A stretch of 64,000 nt of DNA from Neckera pumila (taxonomy: Eukaryota; Streptophyta; Bryopsida; Hypnales; Neckeraceae), in assembly GCA_963969595.1 (NCBI GenBank), contig OZ018408.1, positions 13,327,823 through 13,391,822 on the forward strand, given 5' to 3'. The translations under genes and the position numbers were made by a program. Positions 47,351-58,972 of the stretch are shown one piece after another; the stretch's first letter is position 1, and every line of letters starts with the position of its first letter. The notes under the pieces are model-generated. The model had not been told where the DNA came from, searched no databases, and worked only from the letters and a program-made list of their open reading frames with translations.

Positions 47351-47553
47351 TCTACCATATTCATCGTCCAGCTCTACACAAGCAATGCATTATACAATTT
47401 AGGCAATGGAACACAATGAAGAATAAGGATTTGCTCAAAGCAAGTTGCACGATCAAACAAGCAAGAATTTCCATTTCAAACAAATTCTATCATGTGCCAG
47501 TTGCACGATATAGAAGTGTTACCTTCAATTTATCTTTTAGACATAATACATAA
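47332..47553 (+). CDS. short ORF of unknown status, shared by both inverted arms
   Basis: 73-codon ORF about 370 bp after the kinase, rich in basic and aromatic residues, no recognised domain. The inverted arm holds the same ORF at 62743-62964 (-) with only two residue changes (H16R, F69S). Since non-coding parts of the arms are about as similar, this does not show selection. Probably fortuitous. Confidence 0.15.
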   Translation: MVNYRWFYHIHRPALHKQCIIQFRQWNTMKNKDLLKASCTIKQARISISNKFYHVPVARYRSVTFNLSFRHNT

Positions 47554-49715
47554 TTTTTGGATTAGTTTTACCTGTTTTTTATTTAGAAAATAAAGAATAG
47601 CAAATACTGATTTAGTTAAAAGTGCACATAGCATATGAAAAGTCTGTTGAAAAGTGCACATGAAGAAATTTATTGCAATTGCAATGCATGTTAAATAAAT
47701 TCAATTTCAAATTTGGTGTCTCATTGTTGTTGCAATATTAAAAACAAGAAAAAGCATTCATCTATTGTCATAAACATAATTTTTATTTTAAAAGATTTAA
47801 ATTATATATTTAAGAATACATGAGAATTTGAAATAGACATGAAATGTGAAACAAGAAATAGAATAAAAACATGATTCTTTGTTATAACTTACTTCAAAAT
47901 CAATTCATGATTATTTTTTAAAATCATACAACAATCATCCCCTCAATATCAACACTTATTATACTACCAATGTATCAACTCATAGATGCTAAATTTTTGT
48001 TAGTGGAAATCATTGTTCCTATTTTGTACATATATGTTTCAAGTGTGCGTAATAGAATTTAGCCCCATGATAATTCTCTAGACAATAAAGATTAAGCCCA
48101 TAAAGTAGCTTGATGTCCTTGAAATTTTCCACAATTGATATGTATATAAACTTGTAGAACTTTCTAGCTTACATAGATGATCCTAAAGGCATGTTATGGT
48201 GATATTACAACTTTTGAACTTCACAATCATTACATGCATGTAAAATTTCTTTGAAGCAACCTTTTAAAAGCGGATTATATTTTGGAAGAAGTTAAACTCC
48301 TCAAAACAATTTTCAGTGTATTTTTGTAGCTTGGAGAAAAGTGGAATAAGCATCTAACCAAGTTGTTTCATTGTTTTGGGACCTTTGGTGAATTAGTTTC
48401 AAATTTTTAAAGTTAAAATGCAGTGGTCATTAAAAGCAGTCACCTTCTAAAATGTACACTATTGGTTCATTGAAGAAAGCAAAGTGTACCTCTAAGTTAA
48501 ATTTTCTTCTAGAGAATATTCACTTTTAGAGCAAACTACCTTAGATGTGCTAACATCATCACCAGATTCATCTGTGATTCTTTACAATATTTATGAAATT
48601 CAAATATATATGTATATGTATGTCTGTATATGAATTAACTTAGACATTATTATACTTTAGAGAGACTATTTGTCAAGGGATTCAAATGGAAAAGTCTAAC
48701 TATGGCTCAATATTGGATTTGAATTTTGGAAAAAAATTACAATAGTCCTCTTCAATAACATTTTTTAATCCCAAAAGGTAGCAACGACCTTTATAAGGTG
48801 ACTTTCTTGCTTTTATTTTGATATTTTATCCAAAAGTGGATAAAACTACACTAATAATTCATGAGGTTTTGTTGTTATCTAACAAGGATTTTCTTCTAGC
48901 GACTTCTACTTCCTAATTTTTGAAATATTTGTAAAAAGAATGTTTTTAATCCAAGCAATGAAAATGATGGAAAACCATCAACACTAATGACAAAAAGATA
49001 GAGATATGAAGTAGAAAAACAGAACACAATATTTATATGCATTTGTTATGTGCATTGTCTTTGTCCATGTTTTATAGACACTTTGACATACAAGAGTTAA
49101 ATGACCTTGTGATATAAAAAAAATTGACTCTTGTAAAATGAGTACCGTCAAATTCATGGGAAGGCAAGTCTAGTTTGAAAAGTTAATGCCATGCAAGAAG
49201 TCTAAATGTACACTTTCGAGTAAATGAACTCATGGGCATTGTTGGGATGTGCAAGTGACAATTACGATTGGAATGACTTTAGTTAATAGCAATAATAGGG
49301 GCTTGTAACTTTTGGATGAAAAAATATCAAAGAACATGGCGACTGAGGTACACAATGTTGTGATTGTTTTAGGATAACATTGTGGTCATTTTAGATGCAT
49401 GAGTAAGATGATGAATATGGATGTACTTTTTGTTGATTTGGGGTTGAGCTTATGGCACTTATGAGTTATGTGGTCCACAGACATCAAAAATTCAAAACAA
49501 ATTCTATATTTTGTTGAAAAAATTAGTTTTCAATTGGTACTTTTTTTTCTTAGATTTTTCTATGAGCAAAAAAATTCATCACCTAAAGTAGGCACAATCA
49601 CAGATTGTGTCACAAAGAGGGTCACTTATTTTATTTAACATTCAATCTTTTTCCCAATAATGCTTTGTGTTAGTAGATTTTGTAAGTGTACATTTGTCTT
49701 GCAAGGTAAAACATA
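47554..49715. other. non-coding part of the left arm
   Basis: Matches 59869-62742 in reverse; only the small MITE at 48420 and short ORFs are seen. Confidence 0.6.
48420..48541. mobile_element. short AGGTAG-family MITE in the left arm
   Basis: Right end TTTTAGAGCAAACTACCT then TA; interior CCTTCTAAAATGTACAC as in 15057-15174. The left end is poorly defined. Copy in the right arm at about 61757-61879. Confidence 0.45.
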
Positions 49716-49844
49716 TTAACCTCTAAAAGATCAAGGTCATTTTTTATTAGAAAATATTCAAAATTAGCGTTTTTGTTACAAAGTGCAAAATCATAAGAAA
49801 ATATTTTTTTGGCATATTTAACCATAGGATCTTGGACTTAACTA

Positions 49845-50115
49845 CACTAAAAATGATATTTAGTGTAGTATGACATTTAGTGTTTTACCCCCCTACCAGC
49901 CATTTTACTTGTCTTCAATTTTACTTGTCTTCAATCTTTTCCTTTGCAAGTTCATTTTTTTAACGTGTTCTAACACTAAATGTAAACCTTTTCAGATTTC
50001 AGATTTACCATAGAGCATATTTAGTGTTAGAAATTAGATTTAGTGTTACTTACTTATGATATTTAGTGTCAAGGTTCGTAATTAGTGTTGCCAACACTAA
50101 ATATCATTTTTAGTG
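49845..50115. mobile_element. 271-bp TA-flanked MITE (CACTAAAAATG ends)
   Basis: TIR CACTAAAAATGATATTTAGT at both ends, flanked by TA at 49843-49844 and 50116-50117. The right arm is unoccupied: it reads through TTAACTAGTGTAAAA (complement near 59735). Despite the CACTA-like first bases, the duplication is TA, not 3 bp. Confidence 0.85.
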
Positions 50116-50198
50116 TAGTGTAAAATTTTTTGTAGAAAATTTTGTAGAAAAGATTTTAGAGACATGGACCTCATCAATTGTAAGATATTTGCAATTAA

Positions 50199-50736
50199 CC
50201 CCTAGAAGCCCAAGGGATTTGGACAAAATACAAATGTGTTATAAAGGATAAGTTCTAAAACTTTTTTGAAGTTTGCATCAATAAAGATAATGTGAAGTAC
50301 AAAAAGTAGACCACATTTTTACAGTCAAAATTATAAAATTATTTTTAGATTTTTTAAAAATGAATTTTGAATATATAACTTCAAAATCTACTAAAAATAG
50401 AATTTCTATTTTTAGCATTTGATTTTTTTTGGATTGGTCAAGATTGTGGTTTCTATTGATTTTTGAAAAAATGCATGTGATCTAGTAATGAGAATACCAG
50501 TACTTTCTCCAAATAATAAGTTTTTCAACACTAGGCAAATCTAGATACTTTGTGCTATTTTTCTTATAACTTTTGTTCCACCGTAGCAATTTGAGTTTTG
50601 AGTATAAACATTGTTAGACAACCCAATCTTTTGAAAAAAAAAAAAAAATTTAATTTTTAAACATAGTATGTTTTGCCTGAAAATACTGCCCCAAATTGGG
50701 CAGCGACCAACAAATGGTCGCTTGAGCGCTTAGGAG
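50199..50736 (+). mobile_element. TTAA element nested in the left arm, absent from the right arm
   Basis: TTAA at 50195-50198 and a decayed TAAA at 50737-50740; ends CCCCTAGAAGCCCAAGGG and (reverse complement) CTCCTAAGCGCTCAAGCG. The right arm reads straight through (TTTGCAATTAAAGTG in complement, near 59680). Confidence 0.8.
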
Positions 50737-50944
50737 TAAACGTTTTTCCTTACACCTTGTGAGACTATATTATAAAGCAATGAATCTTCTCAACATAAAT
50801 TTTTTGCAGCATAGATTTTGATTTTAAAAAAATTATGAGGAAGAATTGAGTCAAGTCTTGTAAAAACAATTTAAACAACAACAATTGATTTTCATATTTT
50901 CATGAAAATGTTAAGCAAAAGTACAAACAAGATAGAAGAAAAAT

Positions 50945-52640
50945 TTATTGGATTGGACCCTACTCGTTGTGCTCCACTTGTCAACTGGACCCTACCGGAA
51001 GATGATAGAGAGGCCCTATATGGGTGCAAAATTCAGGACCCAAGGTAAATCTCTTAAATTAAGTCCCATTGTCCCCGCGGGGAACAAAATGGATTTTAAC
51101 CCCTAAAGGATTGTTGTCCATTTGGGGGACAAATGCGTTGTCGGGCAAGTACCTACGGGTTGAAAATTTGTCGTGATTTTTTGAAACTTTTTTGAAGATA
51201 GAAATATTGATAAGCTTTGTGGGAATATAATTTTTTTCACAACCGGTGCCCGGGAAAAAAAGTTATGATCAAATAAGCACAAAACAGGGGACGGCAGGCA
51301 GCCAAAAAAAATGGACAAAAGTTTGAATTTTTTTTTTTAATAATTTTTTTCTCATAGATTATATTTTTGTCTATTTGGAAAGCTTTGATTCATTTCATAT
51401 GGATTTTTTATGAGAAAGTTATGGACATTCTTGTTTTTCGGGCAATTAAAGCATCTTCTTGAAAAAAATAACCTCCAGGATGCATTTCTGAATGCAATTT
51501 TTCAAATTTCCATTTTTTTTTTTGCATGGTTTATATTACTTGCTAGAACAGTCTCACCATTGGGATTAGTGATTTTTAATTTTTTTTTTTTTTGCCTAGA
51601 TTCTCAACTCAATTCTCCATTATAAAGATTTAAAGCTCAAAACTTTGTAGTGCAAAAACTTTAAGTTAAAAATGTTCAAAGTCAAGAAATCTAGTCCCTC
51701 AATGTGCTGAAAAACTTGTTTTTTCCACTTTAAACGCATATATCTTGCAATCTATGCGGTCAAAAATTCTGAAATTTTTCCACACATTCTCATACTAGTT
51801 AGGTATAAGATCCTCTGGTTAGATGTGAAAAAAAAAATTCAATTTTTTTTACTTCTTGCTATAGAAATGGCGGTTTTGAGTGTTTTTTGGCAGAAAAAGG
51901 GTCTCGGTCCTTTAGGGGTTAAGCAAGATCCCATGAACTCAATTTTTGGTGAATCTTTTTGAGATTTTTTCATAAGATAAACAAAAAATTTAGCTTTCTA
52001 GCAATATATAGTAATTTTTATTGCAATTGGAACTTAAGAGCAAAAGTTATACTGCAATAAGTCTACAATTGAACTCATTGGGTAGAAGAAAAATCCACAA
52101 AAAATCCTCATAGATTGCATTTTTCTCTACATGGAAAACTTTGATTTAGTCCATTTGGATTTGTGATGTGAAAGTCATGGAGCATTTTGTTTTGCGGGCT
52201 AGCAAATCATCCTTTCGGAAAAATAACATATAGGATTTGTTTTTTAGCTCAATTTTCAGATTTTTTTCAAAACAAAAAGAGTTCTTCAAGGTTAACTTTG
52301 ATTGTTAAAACAATGTCACTATTGAAATTAGTGTGTTTTAATTCCATATTAGAGCTTTTAATGATTCAATTTTTCTCTTTATCATTTAACTTCTTCTACT
52401 TAATAAATTTTTTAAAGATTGAAAAGCATATAGGTAGTTGAAAAGGTTTAAACTTAAGAAGATTCAAAGTCTCGTAAACTAGTTTGCCATGGAATCAGAT
52501 AATCATGTTTTCTTGACTTTGAACATATTTTTTTTTCAATTTATGTGGTCAAGGTGTTTGAAATTTTCCGATACATTCTCATACTAGTCTACTGCAAGAT
52601 CCTGTAGTTAGATATGCAAAAATTATCATTTTTTTTTCTC
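50945..52640 (+). repeat. segmental duplication copy B, abutting the left inverted-repeat arm
   Basis: Direct-orientation paralogue of 43458-44972. It begins exactly where similarity between the inverted arms ends, so this junction is a rearrangement breakpoint. Confidence 0.8.
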
Positions 52641-52705
52641 TTTGCATTAAAAATGACAATTTTGTTTTATTTTTATTAAATAAAAAGGCCTTGAGACTTT
52701 AAGGA
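51060..52705 (+). mobile_element. TTAA-family host element, copy B, with a nested TTAA element
   Basis: Colinear with 43571-44975. Starts at the decayed sequence TTAAATTAAGTCCCATTG and ends near GGCCTTGAGACTTTAAGG. It carries the nested element 51100-51918. Confidence 0.7.
51100..51918 (+). mobile_element. nested TTAA element in copy B, insertion site proven by copy A
   Basis: TTAA at 51096-51099 and 51919-51922; ends CCCCTAAAGGATTGTTGTCC and (reverse complement) CCCCTAAAGGACCGAGACCC. Copy A has a single TTAA at 43612-43615 between the same flanks (AAAATGGATT and GCAAGATC). Confidence 0.92.
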
Positions 52706-52770
52706 TTATGATCTAGATTAGGTGGATGATATGGCCACCCGCTTGCCCATTGTCAATGTTGAGTTTTTTT

Positions 52771-53734
52771 GTTCCCCTCAAAAGGACCAAAATACGATCT
52801 CTTTTAACAACATAGTGATTTGGGGGCGCCTCATTATAAATGGAATTACAATTTTCTTTATTTGAAATTTTCAGAAAATATGTGGTCAAGGAGTAGCTTT
52901 AAGGTGCAACAATTTCGTAACTTTTGATTGTATGTTTAAAAAATTATCGTATGATATGTAATTTCTTTCTCAACTCGGGCAGCCTAGGTAGATTAAAAAA
53001 AAACACTTTTTTTAGAAACAAAAACTTGAAATTGATTTCCTAGATTTATATATATGTGGAAAACTTTGAATCATTCCATTTTAATTAATGAGATGAAAAT
53101 TATGAGGAGTTTTAGATTGTGGGTAGTTGTAAGATCTCTATTCTAAAATAAACTTTGAAGTCCTTCATTAAACGAAATTCTAAATAATTTTTGAAAATAA
53201 TAAAATAATAGGATGTAGATTGTTTAATACAACATTAAAACCATTGGAATTGGCATCTTTTAATTCCATAAAGAAACTATTAACAATTTAGTATTTTGAA
53301 TCATTCTCTACTTCTTTTTATTTACTATTTTTTTAAGCATGAATATTAAAAAAAAATTGAATTTTTTCAAGCACGAATATAAAAAATATATTGAATTTTT
53401 GCAATATTTATTCCCAAGTTTATTTCTTCAACATATTATGGAGATTTGAAAGTTGTAGGATCTACACATTTTTGTGTAAAATGTTTGAAAGATGAAATCT
53501 AACCATTTCGAAAGAGCTGAAAAATATTTCTTTTTGAAACCCAAGCTTTAGGAACTTGCAATTGGAAAGTTTTTATTTTGAAAATTTTGGAGAGTTTACT
53601 CTAACAAGTTTAACCAAAGGATCCTATAATTGAATTTGCTAAAAAAATAAATATAGACAAATATTTTAGCCTTGCTTTGGAGACTAGTATTTTGAAGTAG
53701 TTTTAAGCTTCTAAACATGAAAGAACTTTAGGAG
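52771..53734 (-). mobile_element. TTAA element, reverse orientation
   Basis: The right boundary is clear (CTTTAGGAG then TTAA, 53735-53738). The left end CCCCTCAAAAGGACC lacks an intact TTAA. The interior matches 20826-22271 and 32813-33571 in reverse. Confidence 0.6.
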
Positions 53735-53738
53735 TTAA

Positions 53739-54037
53739 TTCGTTCACTTTGTTGAAAAACTCTAGTAGTGTTTGCTTGTTGTTCGCTCCTCCTACCTACT
53801 CAGCCTTAAGTATGAGGCGCCATTAGAAACAATGCTCCTCCTCGACAAAATCAAATGCAACATAACTCAAATATGCGGGACCCTACAGTTTGAAGTGTGG
53901 CAAGCAAAAATTGGAAAGGTTGGTCTCCAAAAAAAATAAAAAAATCTATTGGTGCATAATTTCCTAAAGCCCAACCATGACAAACTTCTTCCTGGGCCAT
54001 TTTTTTGCACTCCGATGGAGATGCTCTTGTAGCAATA
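53739..54037. other. spacer without supported gene
   Basis: No ORF or repeat recognised. Confidence 0.4.
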
Positions 54038-54687
54038 AGGTAGTCTACTCTAAAAGGTGATCATCTTCTTCAAACCACTCCTAAAATTAGCTATTGAATG
54101 GATATGCGATGGTCTTTAAATGGGCCTCTTTAGATATTGAGTGGATCAAGGAAAATTATTATTTATTGCAAGAGCCAATCATTCTCCTTGGTTTTTTCAC
54201 ATCCTTTTACAAGTTGTAAGTGGACAGATTTAGAGAGACCTACAATCATAAATAGGTATCTATGACACAAATCATTGAAAATTCATAAGTAATGCATGAT
54301 GCTAAAGGGTGCCATCGAAAGTGGGCCCAGCGGGGTGAATTTTGTGTTCTCCGGGGTAAATGTAAAAAAGAGCCCCATATTTTGTGCCGCGCCTAGGATA
54401 TATTGTAAGCCTCCCCTAGCTAATTTGGGGTCTTTGATTGCAAATATAAATTCAGAAGTTGCAAAAAAAAAAATGTGGCAAATAAAAAATTCATGCGTTT
54501 TTCCCACCTTTGATGACACCCTTTAGCGTCCTCCATAAGTAATTCAATCATGTATAAAATCTGTTGTGTTACATTCCCCATCTATTTTTCTTTTTTTGAA
54601 AAATGTGCAAAAAAATATTTCCATCCAGGAAAACACATGAAAAAGATGGATCAGCCCTTAAATTGACACTATTCGAGCAGACTACCC
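54038..54687. mobile_element. possible AGGTAG-family element enclosing a MULE-like MITE
   Basis: Left AGGTAGTCTACTC preceded by TA; right (reverse complement) GGGGTAGTCTGCTCG. Only the terminal 14 bp or so match. Encloses 54294-54533. Confidence 0.45.
54294..54533. mobile_element. 240-bp MULE-like MITE with 10-bp target duplication
   Basis: CATAAGTAAT directly repeated at 54284-54293 and 54534-54543. The ends contain GCTAAAGGGTGCCATC and (complemented) GCTAAAGGGTGTCATC. The interior (GCAAATATAAATTCAGAAGTTGC, GCCCCATATTTTGTGCC) is shared with the next two elements. Confidence 0.8.
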
Positions 54688-55090
54688 CAGAACACTAACA
54701 ACATTATTTTTTTATGCTTGGAGTATTGATCCCTCTGTCTGTTCTGATGGCCACCCCGTGGAATATGTTCATCTGAAAAATAGAATCCCATGGAAAAGTT
54801 GCCCACTGCTCCCATTGGACCATCATTGAGGGACTGAAGCCGGTGACCAAACTCACCGTAACGTAACTTCATGTCAGGATTCCCAGTCAGGAAGCAGTTG
54901 TAAATTGAATGAAATGAGGGCCATTGGGTCATGCAAGACTTGGTCTGCAGTTGGGAATGCTGCCACAGCAGATGAAGAGGTTAGCAATTGTATATTTAGG
55001 CCAACAAATCATTTGATACTCGCATTTAGGACGAGGACAGACTGGTGGAATCAAAGCTGGAATCCCATGATTTGCCCTGACACAAATTGG

Positions 55091-55324
55091 GCCAGGGAGA
55101 ACTGACCCCTGTATTGCCTGAGTTTTGCCCTTGCAGAAAACACTGAAATTCTTGATTTGCCACATTTTATCAAATTTGCAATTTCTGAATTCATATTTGC
55201 AATCAGAGGCCCCGAATCAGATAAGAGAGGTGAAGAAATACAAAATTTAAGCGGCACAAAATAGGGGGTAGTTTTTACATTTCCCCTTTGACGGGGCAAT
55301 AGAGGGGTCAGATCCTCCTTGGAG
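55091..55324. mobile_element. 234-bp MULE-like MITE with 10-bp target duplication
   Basis: CACAAATTGG at 55081-55090 and 55325-55334 exactly. TIR contains GAACTGACCCCTGTATTGCC / GATCTGACCCCTCTATTGCC. The interior shares the GTTTTTACATTT, CAAAATAGGGG and TTTGCAATCAGAGGCCCC words with its neighbours. Confidence 0.85.
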
Positions 55325-55336
55325 CACAAATTGGAG

Positions 55337-55621
55337 GTTGAGCTTATAGTTGTATGACGAGCCTCTTGCGGAAGTAAAACCGAGGGTGAATGTTAAAAAA
55401 GACCCCTATTTTGTGCCATCTTTGTTCAATTGTTAACACCTCTCTTAGCTAATTTGGGGGCTCTGATTGCAAATATAAACTCAAAATTTGCAACTTTTAT
55501 TAGGTGTTGCAAATAAAATGTTCCTGTCTTTTCCCAAGAATAAAACGAGGGGGGGGGGGGGGGGGGGGGGAGGGACAAAACGGCCTCCACAAGAGGCTCA
55601 GCATACAACTATAAGCTCAAC
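55337..55621. mobile_element. 285-bp MULE-like MITE adjoining the previous one
   Basis: CAAATTGGAG at 55327-55336 and 55623-55632 overlaps the target copy of the preceding element. TIR GTTGAGCTTATAGTTGTATG and its complement. The interior is in the opposite orientation to 55091-55324 and contains a G22 tract. Confidence 0.8.
55549..55570 (+). repeat. G22 homopolymer
   Basis: About 22 consecutive G (continuing as AGGG) in very AT-rich surroundings. Potential G-quadruplex; length uncertain. Confidence 0.85.
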
Positions 55622-55959
55622 CCAAATTGGAGGGTATAGAGTGTGACACATTATTAGGGTAGTTTCCCCAAGTCCCACTTCCATCAAGATCAAATCCCAG
55701 TTTTCTATTCAAGTTGTGGAAGGTGGAAACAAAATTATACCAGGGGCTTGGAGATTCAAAGTCATAGTGTGAAAGTCAAAGTCCCCACACTAAGTCCCTA
55801 CTCCCTAGGTTTTTCCATGTGTATTATTACATAGTAATATATGTCAAAAAAAATTGTCAAAAAAAATAAAATAAAATAAAATTCCATGAAACCACCTATG
55901 AGGATGCTTGATTTAGTGGGGATTTTTCATAATATATGTAAAATAATAAATGGTACTTA

Positions 55960-56004
55960 GAGCCCAAATTGGATCTCTGTTTTTGTTAGATCCAACTTGG
56001 GCTC
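55960..56004 (+). repeat. 16-bp inverted repeat
   Basis: GAGCCCAAATTGGATC and GATCCAACTTGGGCTC with a 13-nt loop, one mismatch. Confidence 0.8.
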
Positions 56005-56190
56005 CAAGTCCCACTTCTTAGGCACAAAACCTCCTAAAAATACTGTCGTGTATGCATTTTTGATTACACTAGGCCTTGGGCCTTGAGAGTAGCATAAAGC
56101 CCCAAGTCTCAATTTTTTGCTCTCCACCAATTATATTTAGAGAATTTGGTGGAATTGAGGCATGGGACTTAATGTAAACATGCGGCCTTG

Positions 56191-56355
56191 AGATAAACCA
56201 CCCCATTTCAGGCCAAATGGAAGCAAGCTTATGGGCACAATTATGGGCACAATTATTTTTATGGTGTACATATCATAACTTGATTGTACACCACTAATAT
56301 AGTTTTGCCCACAATGGGCTTGCTTTCATTTGGCATGCAATGGGGTAGTTTATCT
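56191..56355. mobile_element. 165-bp foldback MITE
   Basis: Arms AGATAAACCACCCCATTTCA and (complemented) AGATAAACTACCCCATTGCA continue through CCAAATGGAAGCAAGC. Target duplication unclear. Confidence 0.65.
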
Positions 56356-57610
56356 TATTAGGTCCTACGGAAGCAAAAATTGGTTTCCACAGTGTGAAAA
56401 ATGATTTGTAAAGAATGGAATGTGAGCTAGGAAATAAAAATTACTAACTCATTTGATAGAGAATGAATTTAAACAATTATGTTCATTAATTATTTGGGCA
56501 TGACTATTAGTCAATATAATACATGGCAAGAATTGCAAAAGATTCATTCTTTTTGTGCTTTGAATAGCATTGACAATTGGAGGGAGCAAATATAGAGAGG
56601 GCACAAGTAGATATGCACTTTTTAGAAAGAAGATTGTGTTATAAAAAAATATAACACATACAATAAAACTTTGCGTAACAATATGTCATTGCAAGGGTGT
56701 TCAAAAAGCAGGGTAGCATTTTCATAATACTCATTTGTTCTTTCAAGAGTATTTTAAAAGTAGAAAGACAATTTTTACAAAATGTAAAAAATATATTTAG
56801 TGTATAGACTTTTAAGAAGAAGGTACCTTAGGAAAGAAAAGCATAGGAAAATTTTCTGAGTAAGAGAACTAGAAAAGTGCAAAATCCGCCGAAAATAGAA
56901 AGTTGCACTGTAATTTCACATTTCAATTTGGGAAAACAGGAAAAGCAATTTAAAAAAACAAAAAAACTGGAAACTTGGAAAGGATTCATAGTGATTTCAC
57001 CAAAAGATTGATCTTAGAACCATCTTCATTATTTAGAAACTGAGCGCAATGGGAGTGTTGTTTGCACTCGCGTGGAGGACACAAATTAATATATTTTTAG
57101 ATTCCCTTTGGTAAAAACATGCTTTCTAAATATACAAATATACCATAAAAATTTCAGCTCTAGACCGCTAAATTTGAGGACTCCTAACATAGTAAAAAAC
57201 CCTAAACTACACCTTGTGACAAATCAACAAAAACGATTTTAAAATACAAAATGATTTTTTTTTAATTTCTAAAAAATAAGGGATCTGATTACCACAATGT
57301 TTGACATCTTCCACAAGAATTTCAAGTTCATAAAGCTTATGCTTCAAAAGTTATAGAGGATGTCAAAAAAGTTACTCTCATTGCGACGGTAAATAGGAGC
57401 GGCCTTTCTTGCAATGACCCTATTGTAGATATTGGCTTCAACTATTCCTATGTAGATAGTTTTGATTTATCACAAAAGGAACATAGTTGCACTTGTGTCA
57501 ACTTCAAATATAATATATAAGATTTTGTGTACACCTATATCAAGTGCTTTTGTATAAACTTGTATTTTCACACATTGAAAGCACATTTTTTTAATGTTGA
57601 ATGCTCTATA
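56356..57610. other. no supported feature
   Basis: AT-rich DNA without an ORF of note or recognisable repeat. Confidence 0.4.
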
Positions 57611-57614
57611 TCAA

Positions 57615-58517
57615 CCTCTAAAGTACCAAGGCAGTTTCTGGCTCTAAAACCATTGCCATTTTTGTTGTAATCACTCTCTAAATCATTTCTTTCTAATGTT
57701 CAGAATCTAACCATAGGATCTTGTATTTTACTTGTCTTCAATCATGTGGTAAAAAATTCATAAACTTTGATCATATGGATTGGAAGATACTAGCATTTGA
57801 AGTTGGAAAATGAATTTTTTCTGAACTGTGGCTTGTAATATCAAATGACTTCGACGGATATTTGTTTTTGTTTTTGCACTACACACTATAAAGTTAAAAA
57901 AACTTATGTTGAACATTTGAGTTGAAAGTCGGAGAAAAAAAATTCCAAAATGTCACATTTTCACATATAAAAAATTGTTAAGTAGAAGTAGGTCCAAAAT
58001 TGAACAAAATACTAAATCGTTGATAGGTCTTAGGTGGAATTAAAACACCAAAATTCCAATGGTGGGATTGCTCTTGCAAACAAACTTAGCTCTTTCAAAA
58101 AAAAAATTGGAAAAAATTGAAAATAGCATTCAAAAATGAATTCAATTAGTGTTATTATTTTAAGATGCTTAGATTGCCCTAAAAGCAAGATTGTCCATAA
58201 CTTTCTCGTTTTGAGTCCAAATAGAATGAATCAAAGCTTCAAATGTAGACAAAAATATGATATTTTTAAAAAAAAAAAACCCTTAAATTCAATCTTTTAA
58301 AGTTTTTTCTTTCTAGCTTGGCAAATTGTTTTTTTGATTTCACGTGGCAAATTGCTTTTCTGCTCCCGGATATTGATTGAAAAAACAATTATATTTTTAG
58401 AAAGATAATGTGATTTCCTATCTTCAAAAAAGGTTTCAAAAAATCAGGTCAAAATTTCAAGTCACACAAGCCTGCCCAAAAATCCCAAGTCCTAAGGAGA
58501 CTTTAATCCTTTAGGGA
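57615..58517 (+). mobile_element. TTAA element
   Basis: Left TCAA (decayed TTAA, 57611-57614) then CTCTAAAGTACCAAGG; right end (reverse complement) TCCCTAAAGGATTAAAGTC then TTAA at 58518-58521. Confidence 0.7.
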
Positions 58518-58972
58518 TTAATCATGAAAGAAATGCCATAGAATCCACAAAATCTCAAAATAAATAATTTATGGGACTGATAGTATTGCAAATCTATGAT
58601 TTGCATATTTTTCACAGTTGTTGTCAACTATAATGTATACATTGTCAAAAAATTCTGAAGTCTTGCAATGACAACAATGATTTGTCCTAATTTTTTGCAC
58701 TCCCACTATCTATCACTTATTTTCCGATTTGGTAGGATGACAATATTTTCTATTTTGTCTTTTTAATCCTCAAAAATCTTAAATTTGATAAAGATTTTGT
58801 CTATATTTTCATCCTCACTAAAACAATTCTTAAGACCTAAAGGATTTGGTGGCAACTAATAGTTGTGCACCTTTCAATCTAGTACTTGGTTCCCCTTGAA
58901 ATTGACGCTTCAAATTTTTCATATTATATGACTATTGATTTTACTTTTGAAAAGATAAAAAAAGTCTCTTGA

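Larger units (their letters stand above)
46292..50950 (+). repeat. left arm of a large inverted repeat carrying the kinase
   Basis: Kinase 3-prime half, its downstream flank and the first part of a TTAA element are repeated in reverse complement at 59474-64000. Similarity is high in coding and non-coding parts alike and stops near 50950 (left) and 59474 (right). The outer limit is set by the window end, so the arm may begin further left. Unique to this arm are a 271-bp TA insertion (49845-50115) and a TTAA insertion (50199-50736). Confidence 0.9.
49720..50950 (-). mobile_element. truncated TTAA element in the left arm with two nested insertions
   Basis: TTAA at 49716-49719 then CTCTAAAAGATCAAGGTC. 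The complete counterpart lies at 58973-59864. It is interrupted by 49845-50115 and 50199-50736 and cut at about 50950 by the duplication junction. Confidence 0.75.

Noticed and set aside
49845..50115. CACTA-superfamily assignment from its first five bases
   Set aside because: The empty site in the other arm shows a TA duplication and the element is a symmetrical short MITE.
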